A stretch of 64,000 bases of DNA from Sphingobacterium arenae (GCF_014692505.1 NZ_JACNYK010000002.1:1-64000), one strand, 5' to 3'; positions 15,990 through 26,314 are shown, counted from the first letter of the stretch. Translations and numbers: made by a program. Notes: generated from the letters alone by a model not told the origin.

Positions 15990-16607
15990 ATGGTTGTAAA
16001 AACTGCAGAATTTATCACGAGTAATACGGATGTGCGGAAGCTCCCGGAGCCATCATTGCCGGAATACGCATTCATCGGTCGCTCGAATGTGGGAAAATCA
16101 TCGTTGATCAACGCGATGGTGAATAAAAAAGGGTTGGCAAAAACATCACAGAAGCCCGGTAAAACGCAACTTATCAATCATTTTATAATCAATAAGGAGT
16201 GGTACCTTGTCGATCTTCCGGGCTATGGGTTTGCACAAACGTCCAAGAAGAACCGTGCTGAATGGGAACGTTTTATCCGAAAGTACTTAACGCAGCGCAA
16301 AAATCTGCAGTGTATTTTTGTGCTTATTGACAGCCGGCTCGAACCGCAAAAGATCGATTTGGAATTTTGTACATGGTTGGGGGAACAGGGACTGCCTTTT
16401 TTGTTGGTGTTTACCAAGGCCGACAAGCAGTCGAGTTTGAAATCGGATCAAAATATTGCGAAATTTAGGAAATCGCTCCTAACTTGGTTTGAAGAAGTGC
16501 CACCTATTTTCCTGACTTCTGCCGAGAAAAAGCAAGGTATGGAAGAGATTTTGGCGATGATAGACGATATTAATAAAAATTTTGTTTTGCCTACTGTGGA
16601 GCAGTAA
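15990..16607 (+). CDS. engB: Ribosome biogenesis GTPase EngB/YsxC
   Basis: A small TRAFAC-class GTPase of 205 residues needed for 50S subunit assembly. G1 is [11 protein letters not shown]3 is [10 protein letters not shown]4 is TKADK, and the switch I region carries [10 protein letters not shown]. The start at 15990 ([12 protein letters not shown]) matches the family; an upstream ATG would add 22 unrelated residues. It sits five bases before a UbiA-like gene. Confidence 0.95.
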   Translation: MVVKTAEFITSNTDVRKLPEPSLPEYAFIGRSNVGKSSLINAMVNKKGLAKTSQKPGKTQLINHFIINKEWYLVDLPGYGFAQTSKKNRAEWERFIRKYLTQRKNLQCIFVLIDSRLEPQKIDLEFCTWLGEQGLPFLLVFTKADKQSSLKSDQNIAKFRKSLLTWFEEVPPIFLTSAEKKQGMEEILAMIDDINKNFVLPTVEQ

Positions 16608-16612
16608 TAATT

Positions 16613-17461
16613 ATGAAGAAGTATATGTCTCTTGTGCTGTTCGCACACAGCGTCTTTGCTTTGCCTTTTGCTATTATCGGTTTTTTTCTGGCTATACAAA
16701 CCACCGAACACGGTTTTGATTGGAAGAAGCTTTTGCTGATGTTGGTGTGTATGGTAGCGGCCCGGAATGCAGCTATGGCATTTAATCGCTTTTTAGATCG
16801 TGATATTGATGCTAAAAACCCGCGAACGGCGATGCGCGATATTCCTGCGGGAATAATTTCAGCCAATAACGCGCTGATGTTTACCATCGTGAATTGCCTC
16901 CTTTTTATAGCGGCAACCTATTTTATTAATACACTGTGTTTTTATTTATCGCCCATTGCCTTATTTGTCGTCCTGTTTTACAGTTACACAAAACGGTTTA
17001 CGCCGTTGTGTCATATCGTATTGGGCGTGGGACTGGGATTGTCGCCTATAGGCGCCTATTTGGTTGTGACAAACCAATTTGATATCGTGCCGATATTCTA
17101 TGGTATCGCCGTGATGTGTTGGTCTGGCGGGTTTGATATTATCTATGCCCTGCAAGATGAAGAATTTGATAAAGAAAACGGTTTAAGCTCCATTCCAGCT
17201 TACTTTGGAGCAACAAGAGCGTTGCGTATTTCGGAAATTTTGCACGTGATCTCGTTTGTATTCGTCTTACTACCGGCCTTCTATATGCCTGTAGGATGGT
17301 TTTATTATCTGGGCGTTGTGTTTTACGGTGTTCTATTGATATATCAACATCGTATTGTCAGCCCAACAGATCTAACACGTGTAAACCGTGCATTTATGAC
17401 GACCAATGGTGTGGCTTCGGTGATATTTGCTGCGTGCTATTTATTGGATATCGTGTTCTAA
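16613..17461 (+). CDS. UbiA-family polyprenyltransferase (menaquinone-type)
   Basis: An integral membrane enzyme of 282 residues with eight or nine helices. The first Asp-rich motif is NRFLDRDIDAKNPRT, the second DIIYALQDEEFDKENG; both bind the Mg-diphosphate of the prenyl donor. NPRTAMRDIPAG is typical of 4-hydroxybenzoate-like transferases. In organisms that make menaquinone by the futalosine route, this type serves as MqnP, which is a likely role here but not shown. It is separate from the fused UbiA domain at 10131-11645. Confidence 0.88.
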   Translation: MKKYMSLVLFAHSVFALPFAIIGFFLAIQTTEHGFDWKKLLLMLVCMVAARNAAMAFNRFLDRDIDAKNPRTAMRDIPAGIISANNALMFTIVNCLLFIAATYFINTLCFYLSPIALFVVLFYSYTKRFTPLCHIVLGVGLGLSPIGAYLVVTNQFDIVPIFYGIAVMCWSGGFDIIYALQDEEFDKENGLSSIPAYFGATRALRISEILHVISFVFVLLPAFYMPVGWFYYLGVVFYGVLLIYQHRIVSPTDLTRVNRAFMTTNGVASVIFAACYLLDIVF

Positions 17462-17529
17462 GATACAAGCCGGTACGAATGCGGTTATAAATCCTGATTT
17501 TAATGTACATTTGAAAGAAGAATAAAGAT

Positions 17530-18543
17530 ATGTCACAGATAACGATAGTTGATTTGGCGGAGAAATTGGGGCTGTCTAAGTCTACGGTATCCCGGGCATT
17601 TCGGGATAGCAGCGACATTAGTCAGAAAACAAAAGAACGTATTTTGGCGAAAGCGGAAGAACTGGGCTTTTCGCCTAACTTGTATGCCAGTAGTTTGCGC
17701 GGAAACCGTAGCCAAACGATTGCCATTATTATTCCTGAATTTGGAAACAAGTTTTTCAGCCAGGCGATAAAGGGAATCGAGTTGGTAGCCCGTTCAAAAA
17801 AATACCATACGTTAATATATGTTACAGATAGTAGCGTGCAGAATGAAGCCTCTATTGTACGTTCGCTGGTGAATGGTCGGGTAGATGGGGTGCTTATTTC
17901 TGCTTCGGGAGAGGGGAAAGATCATAGCCATTTACAAACGCTGGCTGATCATGGCATACCCACGGTGTTCTTCGATAGAAGCTATGATGACTTTCAAGGA
18001 CATTTCGTTACGGGTAACGATTTTGAATCTAGCCGGCTTGCCACGCAGCATCTGATTGATAGCGGATGCAAAAATATTGCCTATCTTGTAATCAATCAGA
18101 AGGTGTCTATTGGTAAAATCCGGATGGATGGCTATAAAAAGGCGATAGAAGATAATGGGATACCATTTCGGCAGGAATTGATATTGGATACCGAAAACGA
18201 CGAAGCCAAGAACAGGGCGGCAATTAAAAATTTAATTAAGCAGCATAAACCCGATGGTATTTTTGCTTCGGTTGAGAGACTGGCGATATCGACAATTCGA
18301 GTCGCAGGGGAGGAGGGGGTGCGGATTCCAGAAGATTTGAAATTGATATGTTTCTCATGTCTGGACATTGCCGATTTATTAAATCCATCGCTAAGTGTGG
18401 TGAAACAACCGGCGTTTGCTATGGGAAAACAGGCGGCCAATTTCCTTATCCAGACGTTAGATCAGCCTTCCGAGCGCCACCGGCAACAAACAACCTTACT
18501 GCAATCCAGCCTTATTTTCCAAGATTCCAGTCGTCGTGTTTAA
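17530..18543 (+). CDS. LacI-family regulator of the maltose/starch locus
   Basis: 337 residues: a LacI helix-turn-helix (TIVDLAEKLGLSKSTVSRAF, hinge SPNLYASSLRGNRS) and a periplasmic-binding-like effector domain with TIAIIIPEFGNKFFSQAIKG. A -7-like TACATTTG lies at 17506-17513, but a matching -33 is not seen. The gene directly precedes the amylase operon, whose promoter region holds two copies of a CGGGAACATTCCCG palindrome, the likely binding site. The effector is probably maltose or a maltodextrin, by context. Confidence 0.92.
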   Translation: MSQITIVDLAEKLGLSKSTVSRAFRDSSDISQKTKERILAKAEELGFSPNLYASSLRGNRSQTIAIIIPEFGNKFFSQAIKGIELVARSKKYHTLIYVTDSSVQNEASIVRSLVNGRVDGVLISASGEGKDHSHLQTLADHGIPTVFFDRSYDDFQGHFVTGNDFESSRLATQHLIDSGCKNIAYLVINQKVSIGKIRMDGYKKAIEDNGIPFRQELILDTENDEAKNRAAIKNLIKQHKPDGIFASVERLAISTIRVAGEEGVRIPEDLKLICFSCLDIADLLNPSLSVVKQPAFAMGKQAANFLIQTLDQPSERHRQQTTLLQSSLIFQDSSRRV

Positions 18544-18569
18544 ATTTTCGAAAAAAAAATATCTTTTAC

Positions 18570-18600
18570 TTTGTATTCTTCCCGAAACATTTTATCTTTG
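18570..18600 (+). promoter_or_regulatory. Bacteroidota-type promoter of the maltose/starch operon
   Basis: A -33 TTTG (18570-18573) and a -7 TATCTTTG (18593-18600) are separated by 19 bases, matching the Bacteroidota consensus TTTG-N19-TAnnTTTG. A half-operator TTCCCGAAA (18579-18587) lies between the two boxes, and the full palindrome starts six bases after the -7, so a bound LacI protein could block initiation. Confidence 0.75.
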
Positions 18601-18605
18601 ATATG

Positions 18606-18625
18606 TTTCGGGAACATTCCCGAAA
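18606..18625. promoter_or_regulatory. Operator palindrome O1 (TTTCGGGAA-CA-TTCCCGAAA)
   Basis: A perfect 9-2-9 inverted repeat at the expected transcription start of the amylase operon. Its length and GGGAA-CA-TTCCC core fit a LacI-family dimer site, and the LacI gene ends 63 bases upstream. Confidence 0.7.
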
Positions 18626-18707
18626 TGCTAACAGTTATAGAGGAGTCACAAGAGTAAGTTTAATATAGGATGCTCTGTTCTTCCATAATGTGGTTAAATG
18701 GAGTTAT

Positions 18708-18724
18708 TTTCGGGAACATTCCCG
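18708..18724. promoter_or_regulatory. Operator palindrome O2 (CGGGAACATTCCCG)
   Basis: A second copy of the same core with the left TTT flank, 27 bases before the amylase ATG and 102 bases downstream of O1. Two sites in the leader would allow looping or roadblock repression. Confidence 0.65.
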
Positions 18725-18750
18725 CTGTTTTTTCGCTAGCCGTTTTGAGG

Positions 18751-20637
18751 ATGAAAACGTATAAGAGTTTAGGTTATCTGTTAATTATGCTGTGCTGGAC
18801 TGTATCCTGTAAAAAGGATGTAAAACCCGCGGTAGATCCTATGGATGACAACACCGAGCAGGGGCTTAAAAACGGCGTGGCAATAGATCGGGATAAGCAA
18901 GAGGTAACTTTCGCACTTACGGCTCCGGATAAATCTTCTGCCTTTTTAATAGGGGATTTCAACGATTATAAGGCAACGGAAGATTATGCGATGAAACGTA
19001 CACCCGACGGCAATACGTGGTGGATTACGCTAAAACAGCTGGATTTTCAAAAGAATTATACATACCAATTTCTGATAGACGGACAGCTTAAGATTGCCGA
19101 TCCATACGCGAGATTGGTACTAGATCCGCTTCATGATGCCGAAGTGGCGCCCAATGTGCATCTACCGGACTATCCGCAGGGTGCTACAGAAGGTATGGTG
19201 TCGGTATTGTCGTTAAACAATACGACATATACTTGGCAAACCTCGACATTCCATCGTCCGGATGTATTCGATTTGGTGATCTATGAATTGCATGTGCGGG
19301 ATTTCTTGGACCAACGAAATTATGCAACATTAAGAGATTCTATTGCTTATCTGAAGCGATTGGGGGTGAATGCGGTCGAGCTGATGCCTGTACAGGAATT
19401 TGAGGCAAATTCCAGCTGGGGATATAACCCTTCTTTTCACTTTGCTTTAGATAAATATTACGGTACTACCAATGAATTGAAAGCATTTATTGATGCATGC
19501 CACCGGGAGGGAATTGCCGTGATACTGGATATGGTATTAAACCATGCGTTCGGACAATCACCTATGGTACGGTTATACCAGCAATCGGGTTCGCTCTCCA
19601 CTAATCCTTGGTTTAACAGCACACCTACCCATCCGTACAACGTGGGTTACGACTTTAATCATGAAAGCCTGCTTACACAGCAGTTTGCCAAAGATGTTAT
19701 TGCATTCTGGATGGAAGAGTTTAAGGTGGATGGTTTCCGTTTTGACCTTTCCAAGGGCTTCACGCAGAAAAATTCGGGTAGCGATCAGAGCGATGGGGCG
19801 GTACAACAATGGTCTGCCTATGATGCAAGTCGTATCGCGATATGGAAAAAATACAACAATTTTATTCGGGAACGGGATCCGAACTTCTATGTCATTTTAG
19901 AACATTTTGCAGAAGATCGGGAAGAAAGGGAATTGGCAAATGAAGGCATGTTCTTATGGAACAATTTGAATTATGTATTTAATGAAGCCACCATGGGATG
20001 GAACGATAACTCCGATCTTAAACGCCTTTTCGCTAATGCGCATGGTTTCGAAAAACCGCAATTCGTGTCGTATATGGAATCGCATGATGAACAGCGATTA
20101 TTGTATAAAAACCTGCAATATGGTAACGCGCAGGGTAGTTATTCGACCAGGGACTTGGTAACGGCGCTGGAGCGTATGAAACAGGCAGCGGCATTTTTCC
20201 TTTGTGCGCCCGGCCCAAAGATGATATGGCAATTTGGAGAACTGGGCTATGATATCTCGATTGATGAAAATGGTAGAACGGGAGAGAAACCTTTGAAATG
20301 GGATTATTTGAAGGATCCGAATCGCTATAACTTGTTTACACATTACGCTAAGCTGATCGGTTGGAAACAGCACAATACGATTTTTAGAGAGGGGCTGGTC
20401 GACCACAAAGTAAACGGCGCTGTGAAGTATTATCGGTTAAAGGATGGTGGGCAGGAGGTACTTTTGGTTGGGAACTTTGACGTGGTGGTACATGATTTTG
20501 CTGTTCCGGCAGAATTGCGGAACAACTGGTATGATAACTTGGCGGAATCAGTGCTCGATTGGCATTCGACAAGTTCGATTACATTGGCAGCGGGACAATA
20601 TTACCTATTAAGCATAAATAAACTGAACAATAAATAA
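18751..20637 (+). CDS. Lipoprotein alpha-amylase, GH13 with N-terminal E-set/CBM48-like domain
   Basis: 628 residues from the ATG at 18751; the longer frame from 18670 would bury the lipoprotein signal. The lipobox ends TVSC with Cys20. An E-set domain (about 55-130: SAFLIGDFNDYK) precedes the GH13 barrel with ELHVRDF, ILDMVLNHAF, DGFRFDLS (nucleophile Asp332), ILEHFA (acid/base Glu384) and ESHDEQR (Asp446). It should sit on the cell surface or in the periplasm and cut starch, as SusG does for the Sus system, though the domain layout differs. First gene of the operon, behind two operators. Confidence 0.9.
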   Translation: MKTYKSLGYLLIMLCWTVSCKKDVKPAVDPMDDNTEQGLKNGVAIDRDKQEVTFALTAPDKSSAFLIGDFNDYKATEDYAMKRTPDGNTWWITLKQLDFQKNYTYQFLIDGQLKIADPYARLVLDPLHDAEVAPNVHLPDYPQGATEGMVSVLSLNNTTYTWQTSTFHRPDVFDLVIYELHVRDFLDQRNYATLRDSIAYLKRLGVNAVELMPVQEFEANSSWGYNPSFHFALDKYYGTTNELKAFIDACHREGIAVILDMVLNHAFGQSPMVRLYQQSGSLSTNPWFNSTPTHPYNVGYDFNHESLLTQQFAKDVIAFWMEEFKVDGFRFDLSKGFTQKNSGSDQSDGAVQQWSAYDASRIAIWKKYNNFIRERDPNFYVILEHFAEDREERELANEGMFLWNNLNYVFNEATMGWNDNSDLKRLFANAHGFEKPQFVSYMESHDEQRLLYKNLQYGNAQGSYSTRDLVTALERMKQAAAFFLCAPGPKMIWQFGELGYDISIDENGRTGEKPLKWDYLKDPNRYNLFTHYAKLIGWKQHNTIFREGLVDHKVNGAVKYYRLKDGGQEVLLVGNFDVVVHDFAVPAELRNNWYDNLAESVLDWHSTSSITLAAGQYYLLSINKLNNK

Positions 20638-20653
20638 TAATTAAACTAATCAC

Positions 20654-23635
20654 ATGATGAATAATTTTACATTACGCAGCGTAATGGCCATGAGTTTCCT
20701 GATGTTGCTTAGTACACTTGGATTCGCACAGACGGCTCGTTTACAGGGTCGCGTCGTAGATAGCGAAGGTGTGGGTGTAGCTGGAGCGACAGTCTATCTT
20801 CTTGGCCAACAAACTTCTACATCAACGGGGGCGGATGGCGCATACGCGCTCGGGAATATTACGCCTGGTACGTATACGGTGATCGTCAATATGATCGGAT
20901 ACGACCAGACTGATCGTAGGACGGATATCGTCGTGGGCGACAACACGTTGGATATGACCTTAACATCGTCTATGAGTAGTCTGGACGAGGTGGTGGTTAT
21001 TGGTTATGGTACCCAAAGGAAGGGAGACCTAACGGGATCGGTAACAACGGTATCTTCAAAAGATTTTCAAAAAGGTTTGATTACCTCGCCGGAGCAGCTT
21101 ATTGCCGGTAAGGCAGCGGGCGTGCAGATTACGACCAGTGGTGGTCAGCCTGGCGGTGGAGCAACCATTCGGGTTCGTGCGGGTGCATCACTGAATGCGA
21201 GTAATGATCCTTTAATCGTTGTCGATGGTGTTCCTTTATCGACCGGGGAAATATCGGGCGTCGGGAATCCGTTGAGTCTGATTAACCCAAATGATATTGA
21301 AACCTTCACCGTGTTAAAGGATGCGAATGCAACGGCCATTTATGGTTCGCGTGCATCTAATGGGGTTATCTTGATTACAACGAAAAAGGGTACCAGCGGT
21401 AAGCCATCTTTTAATTTCAGCTCGCAAAATTCGTTGGCACAGGTGGGGAGAAAGGTAGATTTACTCTCGGCTGATCAAATCCGAGAATATGTGCATGCAA
21501 ATGGAAATGACGCCCAACGTGCTTCGCTGGGGGAAGCGAATACGGATTGGCAGGATGAAATCTACCGGGAAGCATTTGCATCGGATAATAATCTGAGCGT
21601 CGCGGGGGCTATTCAGCCTAATTTACCGTATCGTGTATCATTGGGTTATCTTAACCAACAGGGTATACTCAAGCGGGATCATATGAAACGTACCACAGGG
21701 GGTATCAATTTTGCACCTAAGTTTTTTGATAATAGCCTGCAAATTGATATCAATCTGAAAGGGTCGCTTTCTAAGTCGCAATTTGGCAATCAAGATGCGA
21801 TCGGGGCCGCGATACAATTTGACCCCACCAAGCCTGTATATACGGAAAACCGCTTTGGTAATTATTATGAATGGACGCAATTTAACAACGATACGGGTTT
21901 AGATGATCCAAACCCGAATGCTCCACGAAACCCCGTGGGACTCATCGACCTGAAAGATGATAACGGCGAGGTGGCTAGAAGTTTTGGTAACATTCAATTC
22001 GATTATGCATTGCCTTTTCTTCCCGAGTTACATGCCAATTTGAATCTCGGATACGATGTGTCTAGAGGGCAGGGTGGTGTATTTATTCCTGAATATGCAG
22101 CTTCAAATATCAATACGAGGGGAGAAGTTAGCCGCTATAAAAAAGAAATTACCAATACAGTAGGTGAGTTTTATTTAAATTATACGAAGGACTTAACCGC
22201 TATCCAGAGCAATATTAACGCTACTGCGGGTTATGGTTATTATGATAATAGATCAAAGGAGTATAATTTTGACCGTACAAGTGCTGATGGCACGGTATTG
22301 AGTACACCGATCTTTCCTTTCGACATTCCGCATAGCCGACTTATTTCTTATTATGGTCGTTTAATTTATACGTATTCGGACAAGTATATCTTTTCGGGTA
22401 CGTTGCGTACGGATGGGTCTTCGCGTTTTAGTGAAGAAAACCGATGGGGGGTATTTCCGTCGGTGGGTGCCACTTGGCGCATTAAAGAAGAAAGCTTCTT
22501 AAAAGACAACAATACGGTTTCTGACTTGAAATTGCGGTTAAGCTACGGTGTGACCGGCCAGCAGGATGGTATTGCAAACTATGCTTATCTACCGAATTAT
22601 GTTCGTAGCATGAACGAGTCGTTGTATCAATTTGGTAACCAGTTTTATAATATGTACACACCGGTAGCCTACGATAAAAACATACGGTGGGAAAGTACGA
22701 CAACATACAACGGTGGTATCGACTATGGCTTCCTAAACGGACGCCTATCGGGTAGTGTGGATGTGTATTTCAAAAAGACCAAAGATTTATTAAGTACGAT
22801 ACCTATTCCTGTGGGAACAAACTTCAGCAACCTACTCTTGACCAATGTCGGCAATATGGAGAACAAGGGTGTCGAGTTTAGTTTAAATGGTGCGGCCATC
22901 CGTAAAGATGATCTCAACTTGGATTTAGGTTTTAATTTTACGTATAACCACAGTAAGGTAACCAACCTAACGGCTGTGGACGATCCAAATTATCTCGTCG
23001 AGCAGGGAGGGATATCGGGTAGTACGGGGAATAACATACAAGCACATGTGGTGAACCATGTGCCCTACAGCTACCGCGTCTATAAACAAGTGTATGCCGA
23101 AGATGGTAGCCCGCTGGAAGGGATCTATGAGGACTTGAACGGTGATGGCATCATCAACGATAATGACCGCTATTTCTATAAATCGCCGCTTCCGGTATAT
23201 ATGTTGGGTTTTACGGCGCAACTGAATTATAAGAAGTGGACTTTGAATACGGTTTTACGTTCTAATATTGGGAATTATGTTTACGATAACGTGTCATCCA
23301 ATTTTGCGAGCCGCTATAATGTGCTGGATCCGAACGGACCGATAAATAATGCACCGACAAGCTTTTTAGGCGCACAATTCGAGCAAAAGCAATACAACAG
23401 CGATTTCTATATTCACAACGCATCATTCCTAAAAATGGATAACCTTTCGGTAAGCTATGCTGTGGGAAATTTTTTCCGGAATGGTAACGGTAGGCTTACC
23501 CTATCTGCCAATATGCAAAATGTATTTACGGTAAGTAAGTACAAAGGGGTGGATCCGGAAATAGACGGGGGTATCGATAACCGTTTTTATCCAAGACCAA
23601 GAACGTATGTATTAGGTGTAAACTTAGATTTTTAA
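20654..23635 (+). CDS. SusC/RagA-type TonB-dependent outer-membrane transporter
   Basis: 993 residues. A signal peptide ends LGFAQ, then a carboxypeptidase-regulatory-like domain (ARLQGRVVDSEGVGVAGATV), a TonB-box-like stretch (LDEVVVIGYGTQRKGDLTGS) and a plug with DPLIVVDGVPLS and YGSRASNGVILITTKKG. The rest is the 22-strand barrel, ending PRPRTYVLGVNLDF. It forms the lidded transporter with the SusD protein and imports maltodextrins by context. Start ATGs at 20654 and 20657 are both possible. Confidence 0.95.
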   Translation: MMNNFTLRSVMAMSFLMLLSTLGFAQTARLQGRVVDSEGVGVAGATVYLLGQQTSTSTGADGAYALGNITPGTYTVIVNMIGYDQTDRRTDIVVGDNTLDMTLTSSMSSLDEVVVIGYGTQRKGDLTGSVTTVSSKDFQKGLITSPEQLIAGKAAGVQITTSGGQPGGGATIRVRAGASLNASNDPLIVVDGVPLSTGEISGVGNPLSLINPNDIETFTVLKDANATAIYGSRASNGVILITTKKGTSGKPSFNFSSQNSLAQVGRKVDLLSADQIREYVHANGNDAQRASLGEANTDWQDEIYREAFASDNNLSVAGAIQPNLPYRVSLGYLNQQGILKRDHMKRTTGGINFAPKFFDNSLQIDINLKGSLSKSQFGNQDAIGAAIQFDPTKPVYTENRFGNYYEWTQFNNDTGLDDPNPNAPRNPVGLIDLKDDNGEVARSFGNIQFDYALPFLPELHANLNLGYDVSRGQGGVFIPEYAASNINTRGEVSRYKKEITNTVGEFYLNYTKDLTAIQSNINATAGYGYYDNRSKEYNFDRTSADGTVLSTPIFPFDIPHSRLISYYGRLIYTYSDKYIFSGTLRTDGSSRFSEENRWGVFPSVGATWRIKEESFLKDNNTVSDLKLRLSYGVTGQQDGIANYAYLPNYVRSMNESLYQFGNQFYNMYTPVAYDKNIRWESTTTYNGGIDYGFLNGRLSGSVDVYFKKTKDLLSTIPIPVGTNFSNLLLTNVGNMENKGVEFSLNGAAIRKDDLNLDLGFNFTYNHSKVTNLTAVDDPNYLVEQGGISGSTGNNIQAHVVNHVPYSYRVYKQVYAEDGSPLEGIYEDLNGDGIINDNDRYFYKSPLPVYMLGFTAQLNYKKWTLNTVLRSNIGNYVYDNVSSNFASRYNVLDPNGPINNAPTSFLGAQFEQKQYNSDFYIHNASFLKMDNLSVSYAVGNFFRNGNGRLTLSANMQNVFTVSKYKGVDPEIDGGIDNRFYPRPRTYVLGVNLDF

Positions 23636-23652
23636 CCGTTAACTGAAGAAAA

Positions 23653-25233
23653 ATGAAACGTACTATATTTTTAGGGATAAGTGTAGCGCTAATCTGGACA
23701 AGTTGTAGTCAGAATCTAGACTTGGCGCCAACAAATGATATTACGGCGGATGTCGCTTATGGCTCGCCGGAGGGATATAAAAATGCGTTAGCAAAGGTGT
23801 ATGGTAGCTTTGCCCTAACCAGTGGAACGGGCCCAGGAGATAGTGATTTAGGAGGAATTGATGCGGGAACATCTGATTTTTTGCGTCTTTATTGGAATGC
23901 ACAGGAACTGACCACGGATGAAGGTATTTGTGCATGGCTAGGCGATCCTGGGGTAGCTGATCTCAATTACCAGACTTGGAATTCGAGCAATATTATGCTC
24001 CGAGGGCTTTATACCAGAAGTATTTACCATATCACGGTGATTAATGAGTTTTTACGTGAAAGCACAGACGAAAAGCTGGCTGGGAGAGGTATTACGGGAA
24101 ATGATGCGACAGCTATTGCGCAATATCGTGCAGAGGCTAGGTTTCTACGGGCTTATCAATATTGGGTGCTTATGGATCTGTTTGGCAATCCTCCTTTTAT
24201 AACGGAAGAGAATGAAATAGGTGTCACGCCACCTAATCAGATTACAAGACCTCAACTCTTTGCTTACGTGGAGAGCGAGTTGCTTGCTATTGAAGCGTTA
24301 TTGGCGGCTCCTCGGCAGAACGAGTACGCGCGTGTTGACCAAGGGGCGGCTTGGGCGTTATTAGCGCGTTTATATTTAAATGCCGAAGTGTATCTTGGAC
24401 AAGGAAATGGGAAGTTTACCGAAGCGGTAACTTACTCTTCTAAAGTGATCGATGCAGGCTATAGTTTAATGGAACAGTATCAACATCTTTTCTTGGCTGA
24501 CAACGATCAGAATAACCCCGAGATAATTCTTCCGATTGCCTATGATGGTATACAGACGCAAAATAACGGTGGGACAACATTCATCATCAACTCGTCTGTA
24601 CATGGTTCTATGACACCGGCAAACTTCGGTATCCCGGGTGGGGGATGGGGCGGTAATCGTAGTCGCAGCACGCTACCCGGCACCTTTGACGATGTAAGCG
24701 GAGAGACCGATACGCGGGCGATGTTTTTTGGTTCGAATCCGAATATTGAAGATCCGGCTGTATTCACGGAGGGATTGGCGGTGACGAAGTTCAGCAACAA
24801 AACGTCTACAAATCAGGATGGTAAATCGATCAACGGTACGTTCGTTTCGACCGATTTTCCATTGTTCCGTTTGGCTGAACAATATTTGATATATGCGGAA
24901 GCGGTGTTGCGTGGCGGATCTGGCGGTAGCAATACGCAGGCCTTGGCTTACCTTAATCTCCTTAGAGCGCGTGCCTATGGCAACGCTTCGGGTAATTTGA
25001 GTACCATCTCGTTAGATCTGGTGTTGGACGAGCGCAGTAGAGAATTGTATTGGGAGGCTTTCCGCCGGACGGATTTGATTCGTTATGGACGGTATACGGG
25101 TGGAAGTTATCTATGGCCTTTTAAAGGTGGGCAAGCATCCGGAAGGGCAGTGGAGTCGTTTCGCACGCTTTTCCCTATACCTGCGGCGGATCTAATCGCG
25201 AATCCAAATCTGGAACAAAATACAGGGTATTAA
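23653..25233 (+). CDS. SusD/RagB-type surface glycan-binding lipoprotein
   Basis: 526 residues. The lipobox is LIWTSC, followed by the SusD start LDLAPTNDITADVAYG. TPR-like helices include AQYRAEARFLRAYQYWVLMDLFGNPPFI, a strong family marker, and the C-terminus has LVLDERSRELYWEAFRRTDLIRYG. It acts as the lid on the SusC barrel. It lies 17 bases after SusC. Confidence 0.95.
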   Translation: MKRTIFLGISVALIWTSCSQNLDLAPTNDITADVAYGSPEGYKNALAKVYGSFALTSGTGPGDSDLGGIDAGTSDFLRLYWNAQELTTDEGICAWLGDPGVADLNYQTWNSSNIMLRGLYTRSIYHITVINEFLRESTDEKLAGRGITGNDATAIAQYRAEARFLRAYQYWVLMDLFGNPPFITEENEIGVTPPNQITRPQLFAYVESELLAIEALLAAPRQNEYARVDQGAAWALLARLYLNAEVYLGQGNGKFTEAVTYSSKVIDAGYSLMEQYQHLFLADNDQNNPEIILPIAYDGIQTQNNGGTTFIINSSVHGSMTPANFGIPGGGWGGNRSRSTLPGTFDDVSGETDTRAMFFGSNPNIEDPAVFTEGLAVTKFSNKTSTNQDGKSINGTFVSTDFPLFRLAEQYLIYAEAVLRGGSGGSNTQALAYLNLLRARAYGNASGNLSTISLDLVLDERSRELYWEAFRRTDLIRYGRYTGGSYLWPFKGGQASGRAVESFRTLFPIPAADLIANPNLEQNTGY

Positions 25234-25260
25234 TACAGTATATATTCAAATAAGAAAATA

Positions 25261-26286
25261 ATGAGAACGTTTAATATAATGGCATGTATTGCTGTACTTT
25301 TTGGATTACTGGGTGTATCCTGCAGCAAAGATGAAACCAAACTGGTGGCGGTGCCGGGTGATGGTGCTTCGTTACAGGCTTCGGTATCTTCGGTGGTACT
25401 TACGAGAGAGAATGCGGATGAGGAAGCATTAGCAATACAATGGGAACCTGCTGATTTCGGGTTTAATGCCGCTATTAGCAATGCGCTGCAAATTGGATTG
25501 AAAGGACAGAATTTTGAAGGTGCGAAAGAGATCGCTTTTTCCGCTGGCGATGATCGTTACAGTTTTAATACGCTTGAACTAAATGCATTGTTGCTCGCTA
25601 TGGAGTTGCCTGTAGACGTAGCGACAGATCTGGAACTGCGGTTAAAGTCTAGTATCTCCACGTCGTTTACGCCTCTTTATTCCAATACGTTGCCGTTGGC
25701 GGTTACGCCTTATGCAGCGATTAGCTATCTCTATGTGCCGGGGGCCTACCAAAAGGCTATCCCGCCAGGAGCCGAATGGGCGGTCGAAACGGCCGAAAGT
25801 TTGATCTCACCAACGAGTAATGGCATCTACACGGGTATTATTTATTTTCCAGAAGCGGATTCGGAGTTTAAGGTGACACCTGCACGCAGTTGGGATGCTT
25901 CATATGGTGATGATGGTGCCGGAAGAATATCATTAACGGCGTCTGGAAATATCAAGGCACCTCGAGCGGGAAATCTGGAGCTTACGGTAAATACCAATGA
26001 AAATACGATTTCTTTTAAGGATCATAGTTGGGGAATTGTCGGCGACGCAGCTGTTAGTTGGGATGACGATACGGATATGCGTTACGAAAACAGTACGCAG
26101 CTGTGGAAGATAACCGTAGAGCTGACGGCTGGCGAGATGAAATTCCGGAAAAACCACGATTGGGGTACAAGCTACGGTGGTGCAAACGGTACGTTAAATG
26201 ATAAAAACATTGCTATAACAGCAGCAGGTACATATGATATTACTTTAGACCTCGTCAACTTGACATACACCCTAGTGAAGAAATAA
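25261..26286 (+). CDS. SusE/SusF-like starch-binding outer-membrane lipoprotein
   Basis: 341 residues with lipobox GVSC. The first domain is SusE-like (LTRENADEEALAIQWEPADFGFNAAI), and two tandem starch-binding modules follow, each with aromatic platforms: AYQKAIPPGAEWAVETAES and later HSWGIVGDAAVSWDDDTDM with FRKNHDWGTSYGG. It would hold maltodextrins at the cell surface. The gene follows SusD by 27 bases. I cannot tell SusE from SusF. Confidence 0.85.
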   Translation: MRTFNIMACIAVLFGLLGVSCSKDETKLVAVPGDGASLQASVSSVVLTRENADEEALAIQWEPADFGFNAAISNALQIGLKGQNFEGAKEIAFSAGDDRYSFNTLELNALLLAMELPVDVATDLELRLKSSISTSFTPLYSNTLPLAVTPYAAISYLYVPGAYQKAIPPGAEWAVETAESLISPTSNGIYTGIIYFPEADSEFKVTPARSWDASYGDDGAGRISLTASGNIKAPRAGNLELTVNTNENTISFKDHSWGIVGDAAVSWDDDTDMRYENSTQLWKITVELTAGEMKFRKNHDWGTSYGGANGTLNDKNIAITAAGTYDITLDLVNLTYTLVKK

Positions 26287-26314
26287 TAGGTAATTAGATA
26301 AATAAATAATAATA

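Noticed and set aside
18670..18750. Longer N-terminus for the alpha-amylase
   Set aside because: It would include operator O2 and hide a good lipoprotein signal that begins at 18751.
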